Below, one piece after another: positions 52,957 to 62,508 of a stretch of 64,000 nucleotides of DNA. The position numbers and the translations under genes are program-made. This DNA comes from Ferroplasma acidiphilum. Its GTDB lineage: Archaea; Thermoplasmatota; Thermoplasmata; Thermoplasmatales; Thermoplasmataceae. Below the pieces are notes generated by a model. It was not told the origin of the DNA. It made no database searches and worked only from the letters and a program-made list of their open reading frames with translations. Location of the stretch: NCBI RefSeq assembly GCF_002078355.1, contig NZ_CP015363.1, positions 1,550,001-1,614,000 on the forward strand, given 5' to 3'. Each line of letters opens with the position of its first letter. Position 1 is the stretch's first letter.

Positions 52957-53631
52957 TTAAATCTCAATAACATCACCATAGTGCATGGATGTTCCCCTTA
53001 ATTTTGACAGGCACCCGAGAAGGTATTTTGCCCACTCAAGCTTAATTTTTTTCCTTATAATGGCAGTGTTATCATAATATGGCTTGATATTAACATTCTT
53101 GAAGTCGAAACCAAGCAGCGTTATATGCCTTGCTCCGAGATAATCTGCCAGAAAAGCTGACCTGTCACCATCACTGAATCCGCCGTAATTGTAAAGATGC
53201 GCCATTGGTATATACTGTGTTGTAGCAATACCATTACTGAAATATTTTGCATATTTTTCTATGGCGTTTATATTATCCCCATGTGCATGCACGAGAATAA
53301 TTGAACCGCGGTTGTACGAATCTATTATGGAATTGATATTTCCATCAAGGTCTGTCACTATAATATCCGGATTGCCATATAAGCTGCTGTAAGTTTCTAT
53401 TGCCGAATCAGCAACTATTACATATCCACCTGAAATTGTTTTAATAGCATTCTTTAAGTTTGGCCCGTTGCCGATAATAAAAGCATTTCTTCCACGGTAT
53501 GCATCTAAAATATTATCGCTGTTATGGATAAACTTCCTTAAAATCATAGATGATTCATAATCCATTTTTCTATTAATTCCCAGAGAATCGGTAATCTGGA
53601 GATACAGCTGGAACCATTGGTCAAAGTTCAT
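52957..53631 (-). CDS. mptE: 6-Hydroxymethylpterin diphosphokinase MptE-like (DUF115)
   Basis: A 224-residue DUF115-family protein. NAFIIGNGPNLKNAIKTISG is the glycine-rich nucleotide-binding start. VIVADSAIETY, PDIIVTDLDGN (acidic metal-binding motif) and ILVHAHGDNI are the MptE signatures, and GFSDGDRSAFLADYLGARHI follows. Archaeal MptE pyrophosphorylates 6-hydroxymethyl-7,8-dihydropterin for pterin cofactors. It overlaps the DUF373 gene by 4 bp, a pairing that suggests a shared process. Confidence 0.83.
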   Translation of the reverse strand: MNFDQWFQLYLQITDSLGINRKMDYESSMILRKFIHNSDNILDAYRGRNAFIIGNGPNLKNAIKTISGGYVIVADSAIETYSSLYGNPDIIVTDLDGNINSIIDSYNRGSIILVHAHGDNINAIEKYAKYFSNGIATTQYIPMAHLYNYGGFSDGDRSAFLADYLGARHITLLGFDFKNVNIKPYYDNTAIIRKKIKLEWAKYLLGCLSKLRGTSMHYGDVIEI

Positions 53632-54755
53632 TTTATCTCCATCATATTATGATTTTTGCTTTTTGACGAAGAGTAGTATTTATGGACTGCAGATGCCGAT
53701 AATGCTATTATTATTCCAGCAATTATATATGTCAAATACAGTATCATAGATGAATATGGTATAAAGCCAATTATATACCTGACGTAATTCATCATTCCAT
53801 AAACTATTAACACTATAGCCAGCGAAAACGAAATGCCATACCACATCCTTGACATCCCGTGCCTCTCCTCCATGTAAACATCAAAGGCATCAAAAAGTTC
53901 CTTTGAAACGAATGACGCCAATACCCACCATACAAATGCAGATATAAATACCAGTACCTTGTTCATAATCGGTACGGTTTTTATTATGGATTCGTAGCTA
54001 TATGCAATGCCGATTACTATAATAAAGAAAGACACAAGGTATGAAAGCATTGAAATTTTTGCCTCCTGTGAATATTCCTTTACGTCTGCAGCTAATTTTA
54101 TAATAAGCTGGTTTATTTCAACAGCCCTGCCAACGAAATATGCACCCAGGACAATGGTAACAAACATAACTGCCCCTGTGGCTGGATCAAGTACATAAGA
54201 TTTTGTAATAACCATGGCATATATAGTAAAAGCCAGCAGCGACACACCATAGCTCAGAAGCAGGAGGCCAACGGGTATTGTAAATTTCCTGGCTATTTTC
54301 TTATCTTTAATGCCCCTTATAATGTAATAATAAAGTGATTCTATATTTTCGTTATGGCGAATAAGAATATGCTTAACATACCTTATCCTTATCCTCGATG
54401 ATATTAACGGTATTATATAATCGTCTTCTGCACCATCTGACACAAGTATAAGGTCGTCATAATGCTCCATTGAAAGTACATCATCCAGCTGTTTTCCAAG
54501 TATTTCATCTGATTTTGCACCAACATCATCGTCACCGGTGATCAGGGCAATTTCAACCTCTTCGTTTTTTCTCTGCAAGTCTTCGTATACCTTTATTGCG
54601 CCAAAAAGGGCGTTTGCATCAGAATCTTCAGGGTCAACAGAAATCAGCTTAAGTGCTGCATTATAGCATTCACCATATCCCGTAACGGGTCCATCCACCC
54701 CGGCCTTTATGCCGTAATCGTTGTCACGGTCCACATTCAATACAAGAGTTGCCAT
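53628..54755 (-). CDS. DUF373 family membrane protein
   Basis: A 375-residue protein widespread in archaea. The cytosolic N-terminal domain (about 1-150) is Rossmann-like: LVLNVDRDNDYGIKAGVDGP, VEIALITGDDDVGAKSDEIL and LILVSDGAEDDYIIPLISSR are the conserved DUF373 acidic motifs. Six or so membrane helices follow (about 160-365). The function is unknown. Acidic DxD-like motifs suggest metal and nucleotide binding. It is translationally coupled to the MptE-like gene. Confidence 0.88.
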   Translation of the reverse strand: MATLVLNVDRDNDYGIKAGVDGPVTGYGECYNAALKLISVDPEDSDANALFGAIKVYEDLQRKNEEVEIALITGDDDVGAKSDEILGKQLDDVLSMEHYDDLILVSDGAEDDYIIPLISSRIRIRYVKHILIRHNENIESLYYYIIRGIKDKKIARKFTIPVGLLLLSYGVSLLAFTIYAMVITKSYVLDPATGAVMFVTIVLGAYFVGRAVEINQLIIKLAADVKEYSQEAKISMLSYLVSFFIIVIGIAYSYESIIKTVPIMNKVLVFISAFVWWVLASFVSKELFDAFDVYMEERHGMSRMWYGISFSLAIVLIVYGMMNYVRYIIGFIPYSSMILYLTYIIAGIIIALSASAVHKYYSSSKSKNHNMMEIK

Positions 54756-54877
54756 ACAGTATAATTATAATAGGAAAAGCAAGTATATAAGTTTTATTAC
54801 ATTCAGATTATAAAAATAAATCTTAGTATTAAAATACTTTTTCCTCAGAAAATCCAGCAATATATCCTGTTTGATAA

Positions 54878-55093
54878 TCATTTCAGTATAAAGTATCCTG
54901 CACTTTTTTGCCTTGCCACCCTTTTTACCATTTTTCCGTCCATGAGTTCCTTAAGCCCGGAATTAACCAGCGCCTTTCCCAGGGCTACTTTTTTCATTAT
55001 ATCGTCGGCTGTTTTCATCTTCTCTTCAGATACGGCGCCCATTGCTTTCAATGAACTGTATATTTTTTCTGCATTTCCTGATAATCCTACCAT
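54878..55093 (-). CDS. Small winged-helix-like DNA-binding protein
   Basis: A 71-residue protein built as a single helix-turn-helix module: KIYSSLKAMGAVSEEKMKTA, then DDIMKKVALGKALVNSGLKE with a recognition-like helix, and a wing (LMDGKMVKRVARQKSAGYFI). Such mini-regulators of transcription or chromatin are common in Thermoplasmatales. The target is unknown. A TATA-like AATATTTATATATTTATATA on the minus strand precedes it (55105-55135). Confidence 0.7.
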   Translation of the reverse strand: MVGLSGNAEKIYSSLKAMGAVSEEKMKTADDIMKKVALGKALVNSGLKELMDGKMVKRVARQKSAGYFILK

Positions 55094-55195
55094 TTAAAAC
55101 CCCTATTCCATATTATATATAAATATATAAATATTATTAAATTAATAATTGTTATAAAAAGGCAAAAAATAATACCTGTAAGTTATTCACTATTT

Positions 55196-55945
55196 ATGCT
55201 GAACTTTTATATGCTGTCATCCGGTAGCAGGGGCAATTCGACTATAATATGGGATGAATATGATGCCATAATTATAGATTGCGGGATAAGCATGAAGAAA
55301 TTCTCTGAGAAAACCTCACAATTTCAGATAGATGGGCTTGAAAAATCTATTTTTATCAGCCATGAGCATTCAGACCATTCTGCAGGTGCAAAGGCGATTT
55401 CCAGGAAACTCAAGGCTGACCTGTATTCCAGAAGCGGGACACTTGAAAAGCTTCACCTGGAAAATTCTTATAGCATAAACGGCGAAGTTGCAATAGGGAA
55501 TTTTACCGTTACCCCTGTGCATGTAAACCACGATGCTGTTGACCCTGTGGTTTACGTTATACGGAACAGGGGCGTGAAAATATCGGTGGTTTCTGACCTG
55601 GGAATAATGAATGATGAATTGCTTGATGAAATGAAAAATTCCAATATCATGGCAATTGAAGCAAACCATGATCCGGAAATGCTTAAAAATGGGCCATATA
55701 CAGAGGCACTTAAAAGGAGGATACGGAGTGACCACGGGCACCTGTCCAATGAACAGTCTGCTGAGGCCATATACAGCTCCGCCTCAGATGGGACAAGCAT
55801 TATCCTTACACACCTGAGTGAAAAGAACAACACTCCGGATATTGCAATTAATACTGTAAAAAGTTATCTGGCCAACAGGCATAAGGGGTATAAGTCCCTG
55901 GAAGCAGCATCACAGGAATTCGGCAGTACACTGTATAAATTATAG
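55196..55945 (+). CDS. Metallo-beta-lactamase-fold hydrolase (YycJ/WalJ-like)
   Basis: A 249-residue MBL-fold protein. The start MLNFYMLSSGSRGNSTII is the YycJ-type beginning. IFISHEHSDHSAG provides the HxHxDH metal motif (near residue 56), ISVVSDLGIM the Asp and ILTHLSEKN a final His. In bacteria this branch includes a 5'-3' exonuclease linked to repair. Archaeal members are poorly characterised. Isolated gene before the flavoprotein. Confidence 0.86.
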   Translation: MLNFYMLSSGSRGNSTIIWDEYDAIIIDCGISMKKFSEKTSQFQIDGLEKSIFISHEHSDHSAGAKAISRKLKADLYSRSGTLEKLHLENSYSINGEVAIGNFTVTPVHVNHDAVDPVVYVIRNRGVKISVVSDLGIMNDELLDEMKNSNIMAIEANHDPEMLKNGPYTEALKRRIRSDHGHLSNEQSAEAIYSSASDGTSIILTHLSEKNNTPDIAINTVKSYLANRHKGYKSLEAASQEFGSTLYKL

Positions 55946-56003
55946 CCTGATATACAAATTAGACCATACCAAAGTTTTTGTATAGTTTTTCAATCTGCGG
56001 AGT

Positions 56004-57002
56004 ATGGATGAATACGATCTTGTTATAATAGGGGCTGGACCTACTGGCCTCTTTGCTACTTTTCTGGCTGGCCTGAGAGATATAAAAAGTGTCACACTGG
56101 AAGCACTTGACTATACAGGAGGGCAGATACCTGAACTTTACCCGGAAAAGATGGTATATGATGTCCAGGGGATTCCAAAGATAAATGCTACGGAACTCAG
56201 GGATAAAATGTACGAACAGGCAAAACTTTTCGACGGTGAAATAAAGCTCAGTTCCAAGGTTACCGATATTATTCCGGATAATGATGAGTACATAATAGAA
56301 GTTAATGGTGTTAAAGAGTACAAATGCAAAGCTGTGCTTATAGCCACAGGCATAGGCGATTTCACACCTAGAAAGATTGGATGCCCTGGCGAAGATGAAT
56401 TCAAGGGCAAGGGAGTTGATTATACTGTAAAGGATATAACCAAATTTAAAGACATGGTTGTAGCTATTGTTGGTGGAGGGGATTCTGCACTGGATTATGC
56501 CGATGAGCTTTCAGGCACAGCAAAAAAGGTCTATGTTTTACACCACAGTGAGAAATTCAAGGCAGCGGAAAAAACACTGGATGCGGTGATGAACAATAAA
56601 GGCATATCGCTTATGATGAATACCTCCGTAACAGAAATAAAGGGCGACTCAAAAATACGGGAAATATCTACTATAAATGAAAAAGACAAAACCACCGGAA
56701 GTATAAAAGTTGATGCACTTGTCATTGCCATAGGGCATGTTGGAAAAGCAAATGTCTTTAAATCTGTAAATATAGAAACAAGCAAAAACGGCAGAACCAT
56801 TCTGGTAAACAATGAGTTCCAGACAAATTTAAAGGGCATCTATGCAGTAGGTGATGGGGCCACGGCAGCGGGAGAACCTGTACACCCTATAATAGCGATT
56901 GATGGCGCAAATGCTTATATTGCAATCAACTTTATCAAAAAATACCTGACTCCAAATGCAACAATGTTTGGCGGGCATAGCTCCAGCCTTAACATTAAAT
57001 AG
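56004..57002 (+). CDS. Ferredoxin/flavodoxin-NADP+ reductase (thioredoxin-reductase-like, no CxxC)
   Basis: A 332-residue FAD/NAD(P) flavoprotein of the TrxR-like FNR group. DLVIIGAGPTGLFATFLAG binds FAD, EALDYTGGQIPELYPEKMVY is typical of YumC-type FNR, VAIVGGGDSALDYADEL binds NAD(P), and YAVGDGATAAGEPVHPIIAI is the second FAD motif. The CxxC redox pair of thioredoxin reductase is missing, which separates it from TrxR and suits electron transfer between NAD(P)H and ferredoxin. Dph2, a radical enzyme needing electrons, follows 21 bp later, possibly in one transcript. Confidence 0.88.
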   Translation: MDEYDLVIIGAGPTGLFATFLAGLRDIKSVTLEALDYTGGQIPELYPEKMVYDVQGIPKINATELRDKMYEQAKLFDGEIKLSSKVTDIIPDNDEYIIEVNGVKEYKCKAVLIATGIGDFTPRKIGCPGEDEFKGKGVDYTVKDITKFKDMVVAIVGGGDSALDYADELSGTAKKVYVLHHSEKFKAAEKTLDAVMNNKGISLMMNTSVTEIKGDSKIREISTINEKDKTTGSIKVDALVIAIGHVGKANVFKSVNIETSKNGRTILVNNEFQTNLKGIYAVGDGATAAGEPVHPIIAIDGANAYIAINFIKKYLTPNATMFGGHSSSLNIK

Positions 57003-57023
57003 GCATAAAACGATATGCAGTAA

Positions 57024-58028
57024 ATGGAAGTTGACGATGCAATAATAAGATTACGGGAGATGAAGGCTTCAAAGATATTGCTCCAGATACCGGACGGTTT
57101 GAAGCCTGAATCTTTCAACCTTTTCAATAAATTTTCAAAGGAATTTAATGTAATAATAAGCTCACAATCATTTTATGGTGCGTGTGACATAGGAAATATG
57201 GAAGTGTACAGGGATGTTGACTGCATAGTCCAGTTCGGCCATTCTGAAATACCCAATATCAAATACACAAAACCCATTCTATTCATAGAATACTTCTACA
57301 AGCAGATAGAGCTTGATGATGATATATTTTCCATACTGGCTGAAAATCTTGTAAAAAATGTAGGGCTCCTTTCATCCGTGCAGTATTATAAGGAAATGGA
57401 GTATGTAAATGGCAAATTAAAGGAACTGGGATATAATGTAATAGTGGGAAATGTGGATGGAAGGATGAAATACCCAGGCCAGGTTCTGGGTTGCAATTTC
57501 AGTGCCGCACATTCAATAGCTGCTAAAGTGGATGCATACCTGCTTGTCAGTACCGGCTTATTCCACGGAATAGGTGCACAGCTATCCACAGATAAACCTG
57601 TATACATACTGGATCTGAATAACCGGTCTATCAGAAATATACAGCCAGATATAGATAAATTTCTCAGAAAAAGGTATGCGAGAATAGAACCGGCAATAGA
57701 TGCAAAGAAATTTGCCATAGTTATTGACACAAAAATAGGGCAATACAGAAAAAAACTTGCATACAGCATATACAACAGGGTAAAAGGCATGGGGCGTGAT
57801 GCCATAATCGTAACAGCAGACAATATAAATCCGGTAGATTTCCAGAACCTTATGTGTGATGCTGTTGTATTCACAGGATGCCCGAGGGTATCTATAGACG
57901 ATGAGGATAAATTCAGCATGCCTGTATTGACGCCAATAGAATTCGAACAGTTATTCGGGTTTAAAAGCAATAATAAATATATAATGGACGAAATAGTGGG
58001 TGTCGATTCCTACTCCCCTATAAGATAA
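57024..58028 (+). CDS. dph2: Diphthamide synthesis enzyme Dph2
   Basis: Dph2 uses a 4Fe-4S cluster and SAM to add the 3-amino-3-carboxypropyl group to the EF-2 histidine. Its three cluster cysteines are visible with the right spacing: Cys54 (YGACDIGNME), Cys157 (VLGCNFS) and Cys286 (FTGCPRVSIDD). The length of 334 fits archaeal Dph2 homodimers. It lies 21 bp after the FNR-like flavoprotein, a plausible electron source. Its 3' end overlaps the converging mtaB by 19 bp. Confidence 0.94.
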   Translation: MEVDDAIIRLREMKASKILLQIPDGLKPESFNLFNKFSKEFNVIISSQSFYGACDIGNMEVYRDVDCIVQFGHSEIPNIKYTKPILFIEYFYKQIELDDDIFSILAENLVKNVGLLSSVQYYKEMEYVNGKLKELGYNVIVGNVDGRMKYPGQVLGCNFSAAHSIAAKVDAYLLVSTGLFHGIGAQLSTDKPVYILDLNNRSIRNIQPDIDKFLRKRYARIEPAIDAKKFAIVIDTKIGQYRKKLAYSIYNRVKGMGRDAIIVTADNINPVDFQNLMCDAVVFTGCPRVSIDDEDKFSMPVLTPIEFEQLFGFKSNNKYIMDEIVGVDSYSPIR

Positions 58029-59212
58029 TTGGACCCATGGGAGACAATGGTGCATTTAATTTCTGAATATTTTTCATAGTTTCCCTTTAATACAACTGGC
58101 CTGTAATTTATATCCCTTCCGACCATTGTTCCATTTTTCCCCTTTTCAGTAATCAAAACTTTTTCTTCCCTGCCAAGGTAACTATCAAGTTTTTTCTCCA
58201 TCTGTTCCCTGTGCAATGATATGATTTCATTTGACCATTCCTTAAGCAGATTGGAATTTAAAGGCGTTTTATTATAATCTTTAGTGTATGGCCGGGGCGA
58301 AAAGCGTGTAACGTTTATTATATCAGGGTTATATTTCTCCAGGAATTTCATAGTTTTTTCGAAGCCTGCCCTGCTGTCATTATAGTATCCAAGTATTATA
58401 TCTGTGGCTATGGACATATCTGGAAATGCGTCATGGAATTTCTGCCATACTGCTTCCGCTTCCTCTATTGTGTATTCCCGGTTCATGGCAGAAAGTACAT
58501 TATTTTCCGCGCTCTGCACAGGCAGGTGGAGGAATTTAAATACCCTATCGTGCCTGTATGCATCCACAAGCTTATCCAGTATATCGTATGTATTTCTTGG
58601 TTCCAGCATTCCAACGCGGAGGTAGAAATCCCTATCTATGGATGAAATTCTATTTACAAGTTCTGCAAGGTCTGTTCCTATGTCTTTTCCGTATGCTGCA
58701 GTATCCAGTGAGGAAATCCTGATTTCCTTTATATTGCGGTCAAGTTCCATATTTACCTGGTTTACAATTTTATCTATTCCCCTTGAAAGGAGTTTTCCCC
58801 TGGCTATATGTGATATGCAGAAATTGCAACTGCCTGTACATCCTTGGTTGATAGGTATTCCATCGTATATATCTGATTTTATTTCTATGCCATCCAGATC
58901 GCCCTCGTAAAAACTCCTGAATTCGCGTGGTTTTAATACCTGGACATTACCTGATTCTATCGTATTTCCGTTGACTGTTGCAAGGCATCCCAGAACCTGG
59001 ACATTACCTGAAACCTTTGAAAGTGAGGATATGCGCTTTACCATTCTGTCTTCTGTATGCTTAATAACAACACAGGTGCCTATAAGGCTCAAATCTGCCT
59101 CCTCCGGGCTATTGACAATCTGGTTGTTTTCATCCTTAAGCAATTTGTTTAGGTAAAGTGAAGATTCGGATTTCTGTAAAGTGCATCCGTAGGATTCGAA
59201 ATAAATTTTCAT
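58010..59212 (-). CDS. tRNA t6A37 methylthiotransferase (archaeal MtaB/CDKAL1-type)
   Basis: A 400-residue radical-SAM methylthiotransferase that converts t6A to ms2t6A at tRNA position 37. The N-terminal domain has three cluster cysteines beginning with FESYGCTLQKSESSLY (Cys10), then IGTCVVIKHTEDRMVKR and VLGCLATVN. The radical-SAM motif is INQGCTGSCNFCISHIARGK (CxxxCxxC). The C-terminal TRAM region spans about 335-400 (KVLITEKGKNGTMVGRDIN). Its stop region overlaps dph2 by 19 bp. The archaeal e-MtaB branch is inferred. Confidence 0.92.
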   Translation of the reverse strand: MKIYFESYGCTLQKSESSLYLNKLLKDENNQIVNSPEEADLSLIGTCVVIKHTEDRMVKRISSLSKVSGNVQVLGCLATVNGNTIESGNVQVLKPREFRSFYEGDLDGIEIKSDIYDGIPINQGCTGSCNFCISHIARGKLLSRGIDKIVNQVNMELDRNIKEIRISSLDTAAYGKDIGTDLAELVNRISSIDRDFYLRVGMLEPRNTYDILDKLVDAYRHDRVFKFLHLPVQSAENNVLSAMNREYTIEEAEAVWQKFHDAFPDMSIATDIILGYYNDSRAGFEKTMKFLEKYNPDIINVTRFSPRPYTKDYNKTPLNSNLLKEWSNEIISLHREQMEKKLDSYLGREEKVLITEKGKNGTMVGRDINYRPVVLKGNYEKYSEIKCTIVSHGSNYLIGE

Positions 59213-59529
59213 GGATTTTAATTACAATTACGTTAATAACGATTATTATATTTACTATGGCAGCTGTTGAATATCAGGTTGTTTAAATTTTCTGTATAGT
59301 TTTCCATTGGCAATAAAGGTTTCCAGAATATTTCCATTGATAATTAATATAATTACTGGAGGAGCATTCAATGTGCATCATAATATGTTTCTTACTCAAT
59401 AGGCGGGAGTAATGATTTATATATGGATATTTCTATACTGCCATGCGACATTCTAAATTCGATAAGTGCCGAATTTTTTTAATAATTCTACTTTGAAAAA
59501 AGTTATATATTGCTTTAAAATATAATTTT
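59213..59529. other. Intergenic region with hairpin and Lrp promoter
   Basis: No ORF is convincing. AAATTCG (59455-59461) pairs with CGAATTT (59470-59476) around an 8-nt loop, followed by TTTTAATAATT, a terminator-like hairpin 54 nt before the Lrp gene. It could instead be an operator for that regulator. A TATA-like TTATATATTG lies near 59502-59511. Confidence 0.45.
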
Positions 59530-60069
59530 ATGACGAAAGAAAATAATATGGAGAAGACCGAAGATAATAAAAATTATGAGTGTGACCTTTCTGTCCGATG
59601 GGGGCATATTGACCCATCTATTCTGCCATTTGATGACCTCGATAAGGAGATTATGTGCTTTCTCCGTTATAATGCAAGAATGTCCAATGCCGAAATAGCT
59701 AAAATGTTGAATACAAGCGAAGCTACAGTAAGAAGAAGGATTAATGAGCTGGTGCGGAGGAAGATCATTACAGGATTCTCTGCACTTGTTGACCTGCATG
59801 CAATAGAAAATAGCATAAAGGTATGCATCAGGATAGACACTGAAGGAGACAGGCTTGATGCAATAGCCGATTCACTGGCTGCAAATCCAAACGTATTATC
59901 ACTTTACAGAAGGAGGGGACAGAATCAGTTACTTCTCCAGGGGCTTTTCCTGAATCTTGAAACAATACAGGAATTTGAAGATAGCCTTGCCAGGAAGGAT
60001 GGAATAGTAAAATACGATACTATGGTGGTATCAAAGGCGTTTAAAAAAGACCCCTGGGTAGGTATATAA
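59530..60069 (+). CDS. Lrp/AsnC-family transcriptional regulator
   Basis: A 179-residue regulator. After a 37-residue polar lead, the HTH is clear: LDKEIMCFLRYNARMSNAEI, AKMLNTSEATVRRRINELVR and RKIITGFSALVD. A RAM ligand-binding domain follows (KVCIRIDTEGDRLDAIADSL through YDTMVVSKAFKKDPWVG). These regulators often respond to amino acids. It converges on aspartase with only 6 bp between stops. The longer lead compared with ordinary Lrp (about 150) is a small oddity; a Met at 59548 is an alternative start. Confidence 0.9.
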   Translation: MTKENNMEKTEDNKNYECDLSVRWGHIDPSILPFDDLDKEIMCFLRYNARMSNAEIAKMLNTSEATVRRRINELVRRKIITGFSALVDLHAIENSIKVCIRIDTEGDRLDAIADSLAANPNVLSLYRRRGQNQLLLQGLFLNLETIQEFEDSLARKDGIVKYDTMVVSKAFKKDPWVGI

Positions 60070-60075
60070 AAAAAA

Positions 60076-61452
60076 TTAGTTCAAGAAATTAAATATTTCT
60101 TTATATTTCTTTTCATCTATTTTTCCAGTTGCCAGAACAAGGTCCTTTATGCTTTTTCCAGTTTCAAGGGATTCTTCAACAATCTTGGCCATGGTATCGT
60201 AGCCCAGGTATGGATTCAGCAATGCGGCAGACCCGAAACTTCTTTCTATGTTTTCCTTTATCTTATTAAGATCCGGCTTTATGCCCTGTATGGCTTCTTC
60301 ATCCAGCATTTTGATTCCATTTGCCAGCCTTTCTATTGACTTGGATATCTCATAGTCAATATGGGGCATCATAACATTCAGTTCCAGCTGCCCTGCTTTT
60401 ACAGATAGATTGACAGCCTGCTGTGATCCGGTTATGGAATGGCATATCATATTCATAGCCTCTGCTATTGATGGATTTATCTTTCCTGGCATTATAGATG
60501 AACCCTGCTGTACTGCTGGGAGGACAATTTCATGTAATCCTGCTCCCGGCCCGGAATAGAGAAGCCTCAAATCATCTGAAATTTTGCTCAGGTCAAGTGC
60601 CATATTTGACAGTGAGTTGATTACCCTTGAAAAATCGGTCATAAACTGCATTATGCCCATAAGATTTTCTCCGGGCCTGAAATTGAAGCCTGTTTCCTCT
60701 GATATTTTCTTCACGGCGTATTCTTTGTATCCATCCGGTGTATTTGCCCCATTTCCCACTGCGGTACCGCCGATATTTAATTCCAGTATATAGTCCAGTG
60801 CGGATTTGAATTCCTTCAAATCTCTGCCAATAGCAAATGCCCAGGCATTGAATTCATCCCCCAGGGTAACCCTGACGGCATCCTGAAGGTGGGTTCTCCC
60901 GGTTTTGTAAACTTTCTCGAATTCCTTATGCTTTGCCTTTAATGATTTTATTAGGGCTTCCGCATTTTCGATAAGTTTTGGTGATTTTAGCATTATGCTC
61001 ACACGCATCATGGTGGGGTAAATATCGTTTGTTGATTGGCTCATGTTAATTACGTCGTTTGGGTGTGCGTATTTATATTCGCCTTTCTTATGGTTAAGTG
61101 ATTCCAGAACCAGGTTCGCCAGTATTTCATTTGTATTCATGTTGAATGAAGTACCTGCCCCTGCCTGGAAAACATCAACTACGAATTGTTCATCAAAATC
61201 TCCTGATATTAATCTGTCACATGCCTTGCTTATGCTTTCGTATAGCTCTTTCTGTAGCTTCCCGGCAGTATAGTTGGCATATGCTGCCCCTTTCTTTACA
61301 ATGGCCATTGCTTTTATATGGTCACGGTCTTTTGATTTTATTCCGGAAATATTAAAATTATTTTTTGCCCTCAGAGTATTAATTCCATAATAAATGGAAT
61401 CGTCAATCTGTACTTCGCCTATTACATCTCTTTCTGTTCTCATAAATAACAA
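60076..61452 (-). CDS. aspA: Aspartate ammonia-lyase (class II fumarase family)
   Basis: A 458-residue fumarase/aspartase-superfamily enzyme. The segment QAGAGTSFNMNTNEILANLV matches aspartase (fumarases have GSGTQTNMNxNEV). HPNDVINMSQSTND, GRTHLQDAVRVTLGDEFNAW and the signature GSSIMPGKINPSIAEAMNMI (catalytic Ser loop) are complete. It releases ammonia and fumarate from aspartate. Fumarase cannot be fully excluded. The preferred start may be the second Met (MRTERDVIGEVQ), matching the usual family N-terminus. Confidence 0.88.
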   Translation of the reverse strand: MLFMRTERDVIGEVQIDDSIYYGINTLRAKNNFNISGIKSKDRDHIKAMAIVKKGAAYANYTAGKLQKELYESISKACDRLISGDFDEQFVVDVFQAGAGTSFNMNTNEILANLVLESLNHKKGEYKYAHPNDVINMSQSTNDIYPTMMRVSIMLKSPKLIENAEALIKSLKAKHKEFEKVYKTGRTHLQDAVRVTLGDEFNAWAFAIGRDLKEFKSALDYILELNIGGTAVGNGANTPDGYKEYAVKKISEETGFNFRPGENLMGIMQFMTDFSRVINSLSNMALDLSKISDDLRLLYSGPGAGLHEIVLPAVQQGSSIMPGKINPSIAEAMNMICHSITGSQQAVNLSVKAGQLELNVMMPHIDYEISKSIERLANGIKMLDEEAIQGIKPDLNKIKENIERSFGSAALLNPYLGYDTMAKIVEESLETGKSIKDLVLATGKIDEKKYKEIFNFLN

Positions 61453-61857
61453 TGCTATATCACTATAAAAATATTTTAATCAATACATTTAACATTGTCA
61501 ACTGGCGAGTTAAAGCAATGAACCTGGAAACTGTGTGTTCAAATCTGGAAAATATCACCAGCTACAATAGGCTCACTGGCTGGCAACACAGTGATTTCCG
61601 GGTATTACAGTACGCATGCAATTTAATGCCTTGGCATCTCCCTTCTTTTATGCATACGCTTTAATAAACCTTGGTTCTCACTTTTCAAACATCTCACAAA
61701 TTGTTTCCTAATGTTATATTTTCACTTTCTATTCATGACTTTGGAGGAATCTACATTGCCTTTTTTTAATTTCGACATATTGCAGATAAAATTAACATTA
61801 TCCGGAAAAAATTAAATTTCTACACTGGCACATAATAAAATATTAAAAATAAAAAAA
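61453..61857. other. Intergenic region, no supported gene
   Basis: A 70-codon plus-strand frame starts at 61452 and includes MNLETVCSNLENITSYNRLT, but it lacks a ribosome site, overlaps the aspA start region and has unconvincing composition. The stretch 61665-61857 is AT-rich with no ORF. Nothing else is seen. Confidence 0.4.
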
Positions 61858-62508
61858 TTATGGAGGCGAAACCAGATGTGCTGGAATAGCTTCTAATCCT
61901 ATTAATGCAGCAACAACAGCAGATACTACCAGGCCTATCCAGAACAACACCAGAACTACTGTCCAGACATTAGAGACTTTAGTCTTTCCTGGAAGTATAT
62001 CATAGATAAGTGTTGTGGGGAAAGTGAAAACCCCTGTCAATCCAAAGGCCAGAAAGAGCCCGAACATTGCAATTGGGCTTGAGGTAAGTTTGTCCACATA
62101 TGCATTTGCGCCATACCATATAGAAATTATACCGGCAAAGAATGCAAGAATACCGACATACTGAAGTTTCTGTTTTAGGGCTATTGTGCCAGCCATCATC
62201 AGTACTATAATGCCGAGGAACATAAATGGGTCGTCAAAAAGTATATTATACGCCCCGGGAAGTGGCCATACCATCTCACCCCAGAGCCCCATAAGAACAA
62301 TTATAGCACCCAGTATTCCAAGCGGGAGCGCCCCTGGCTTCAATATCTCATTAACATTTTTAGCTCCGTTTTTCCTGAACTCAATATACACCCAAGCCGA
62401 CATATAAATAGAAACTATTGCCACCAATGATATTAAAAAAAGTTCCATTGGGGTGTCATCTACAAATCCCATATTTTTGTCACCAAGCCCATAATCTGCA
62501 TTGAGCAT
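61858..62508 (-). CDS. DUF981-family membrane protein
   Basis: A 216-residue protein with about six or seven membrane helices, recognisable as the archaeal DUF981 group found in Thermoplasma and Sulfolobus relatives. MELFLISLVAIVSIYMSAWV opens, and GIIVLMGLWGEMVWPLPGAYNILFDD, with its conserved loop acidic and aromatic residues, is the most family-typical part. The function is unknown. The N-terminal 20 residues before the first helix (MLNADYGLGDKNMGFVDD) may be partly non-native; the Met at position 13 or 21 could be the start. Confidence 0.78.
   Translation of the reverse strand: MLNADYGLGDKNMGFVDDTPMELFLISLVAIVSIYMSAWVYIEFRKNGAKNVNEILKPGALPLGILGAIIVLMGLWGEMVWPLPGAYNILFDDPFMFLGIIVLMMAGTIALKQKLQYVGILAFFAGIISIWYGANAYVDKLTSSPIAMFGLFLAFGLTGVFTFPTTLIYDILPGKTKVSNVWTVVLVLFWIGLVVSAVVAALIGLEAIPAHLVSPP

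Noticed and set aside
61452-61664. 70-codon plus-strand frame next to aspA
   Set aside because: Overlaps the aspA start region and lacks a promoter, ribosome site or recognisable motif.
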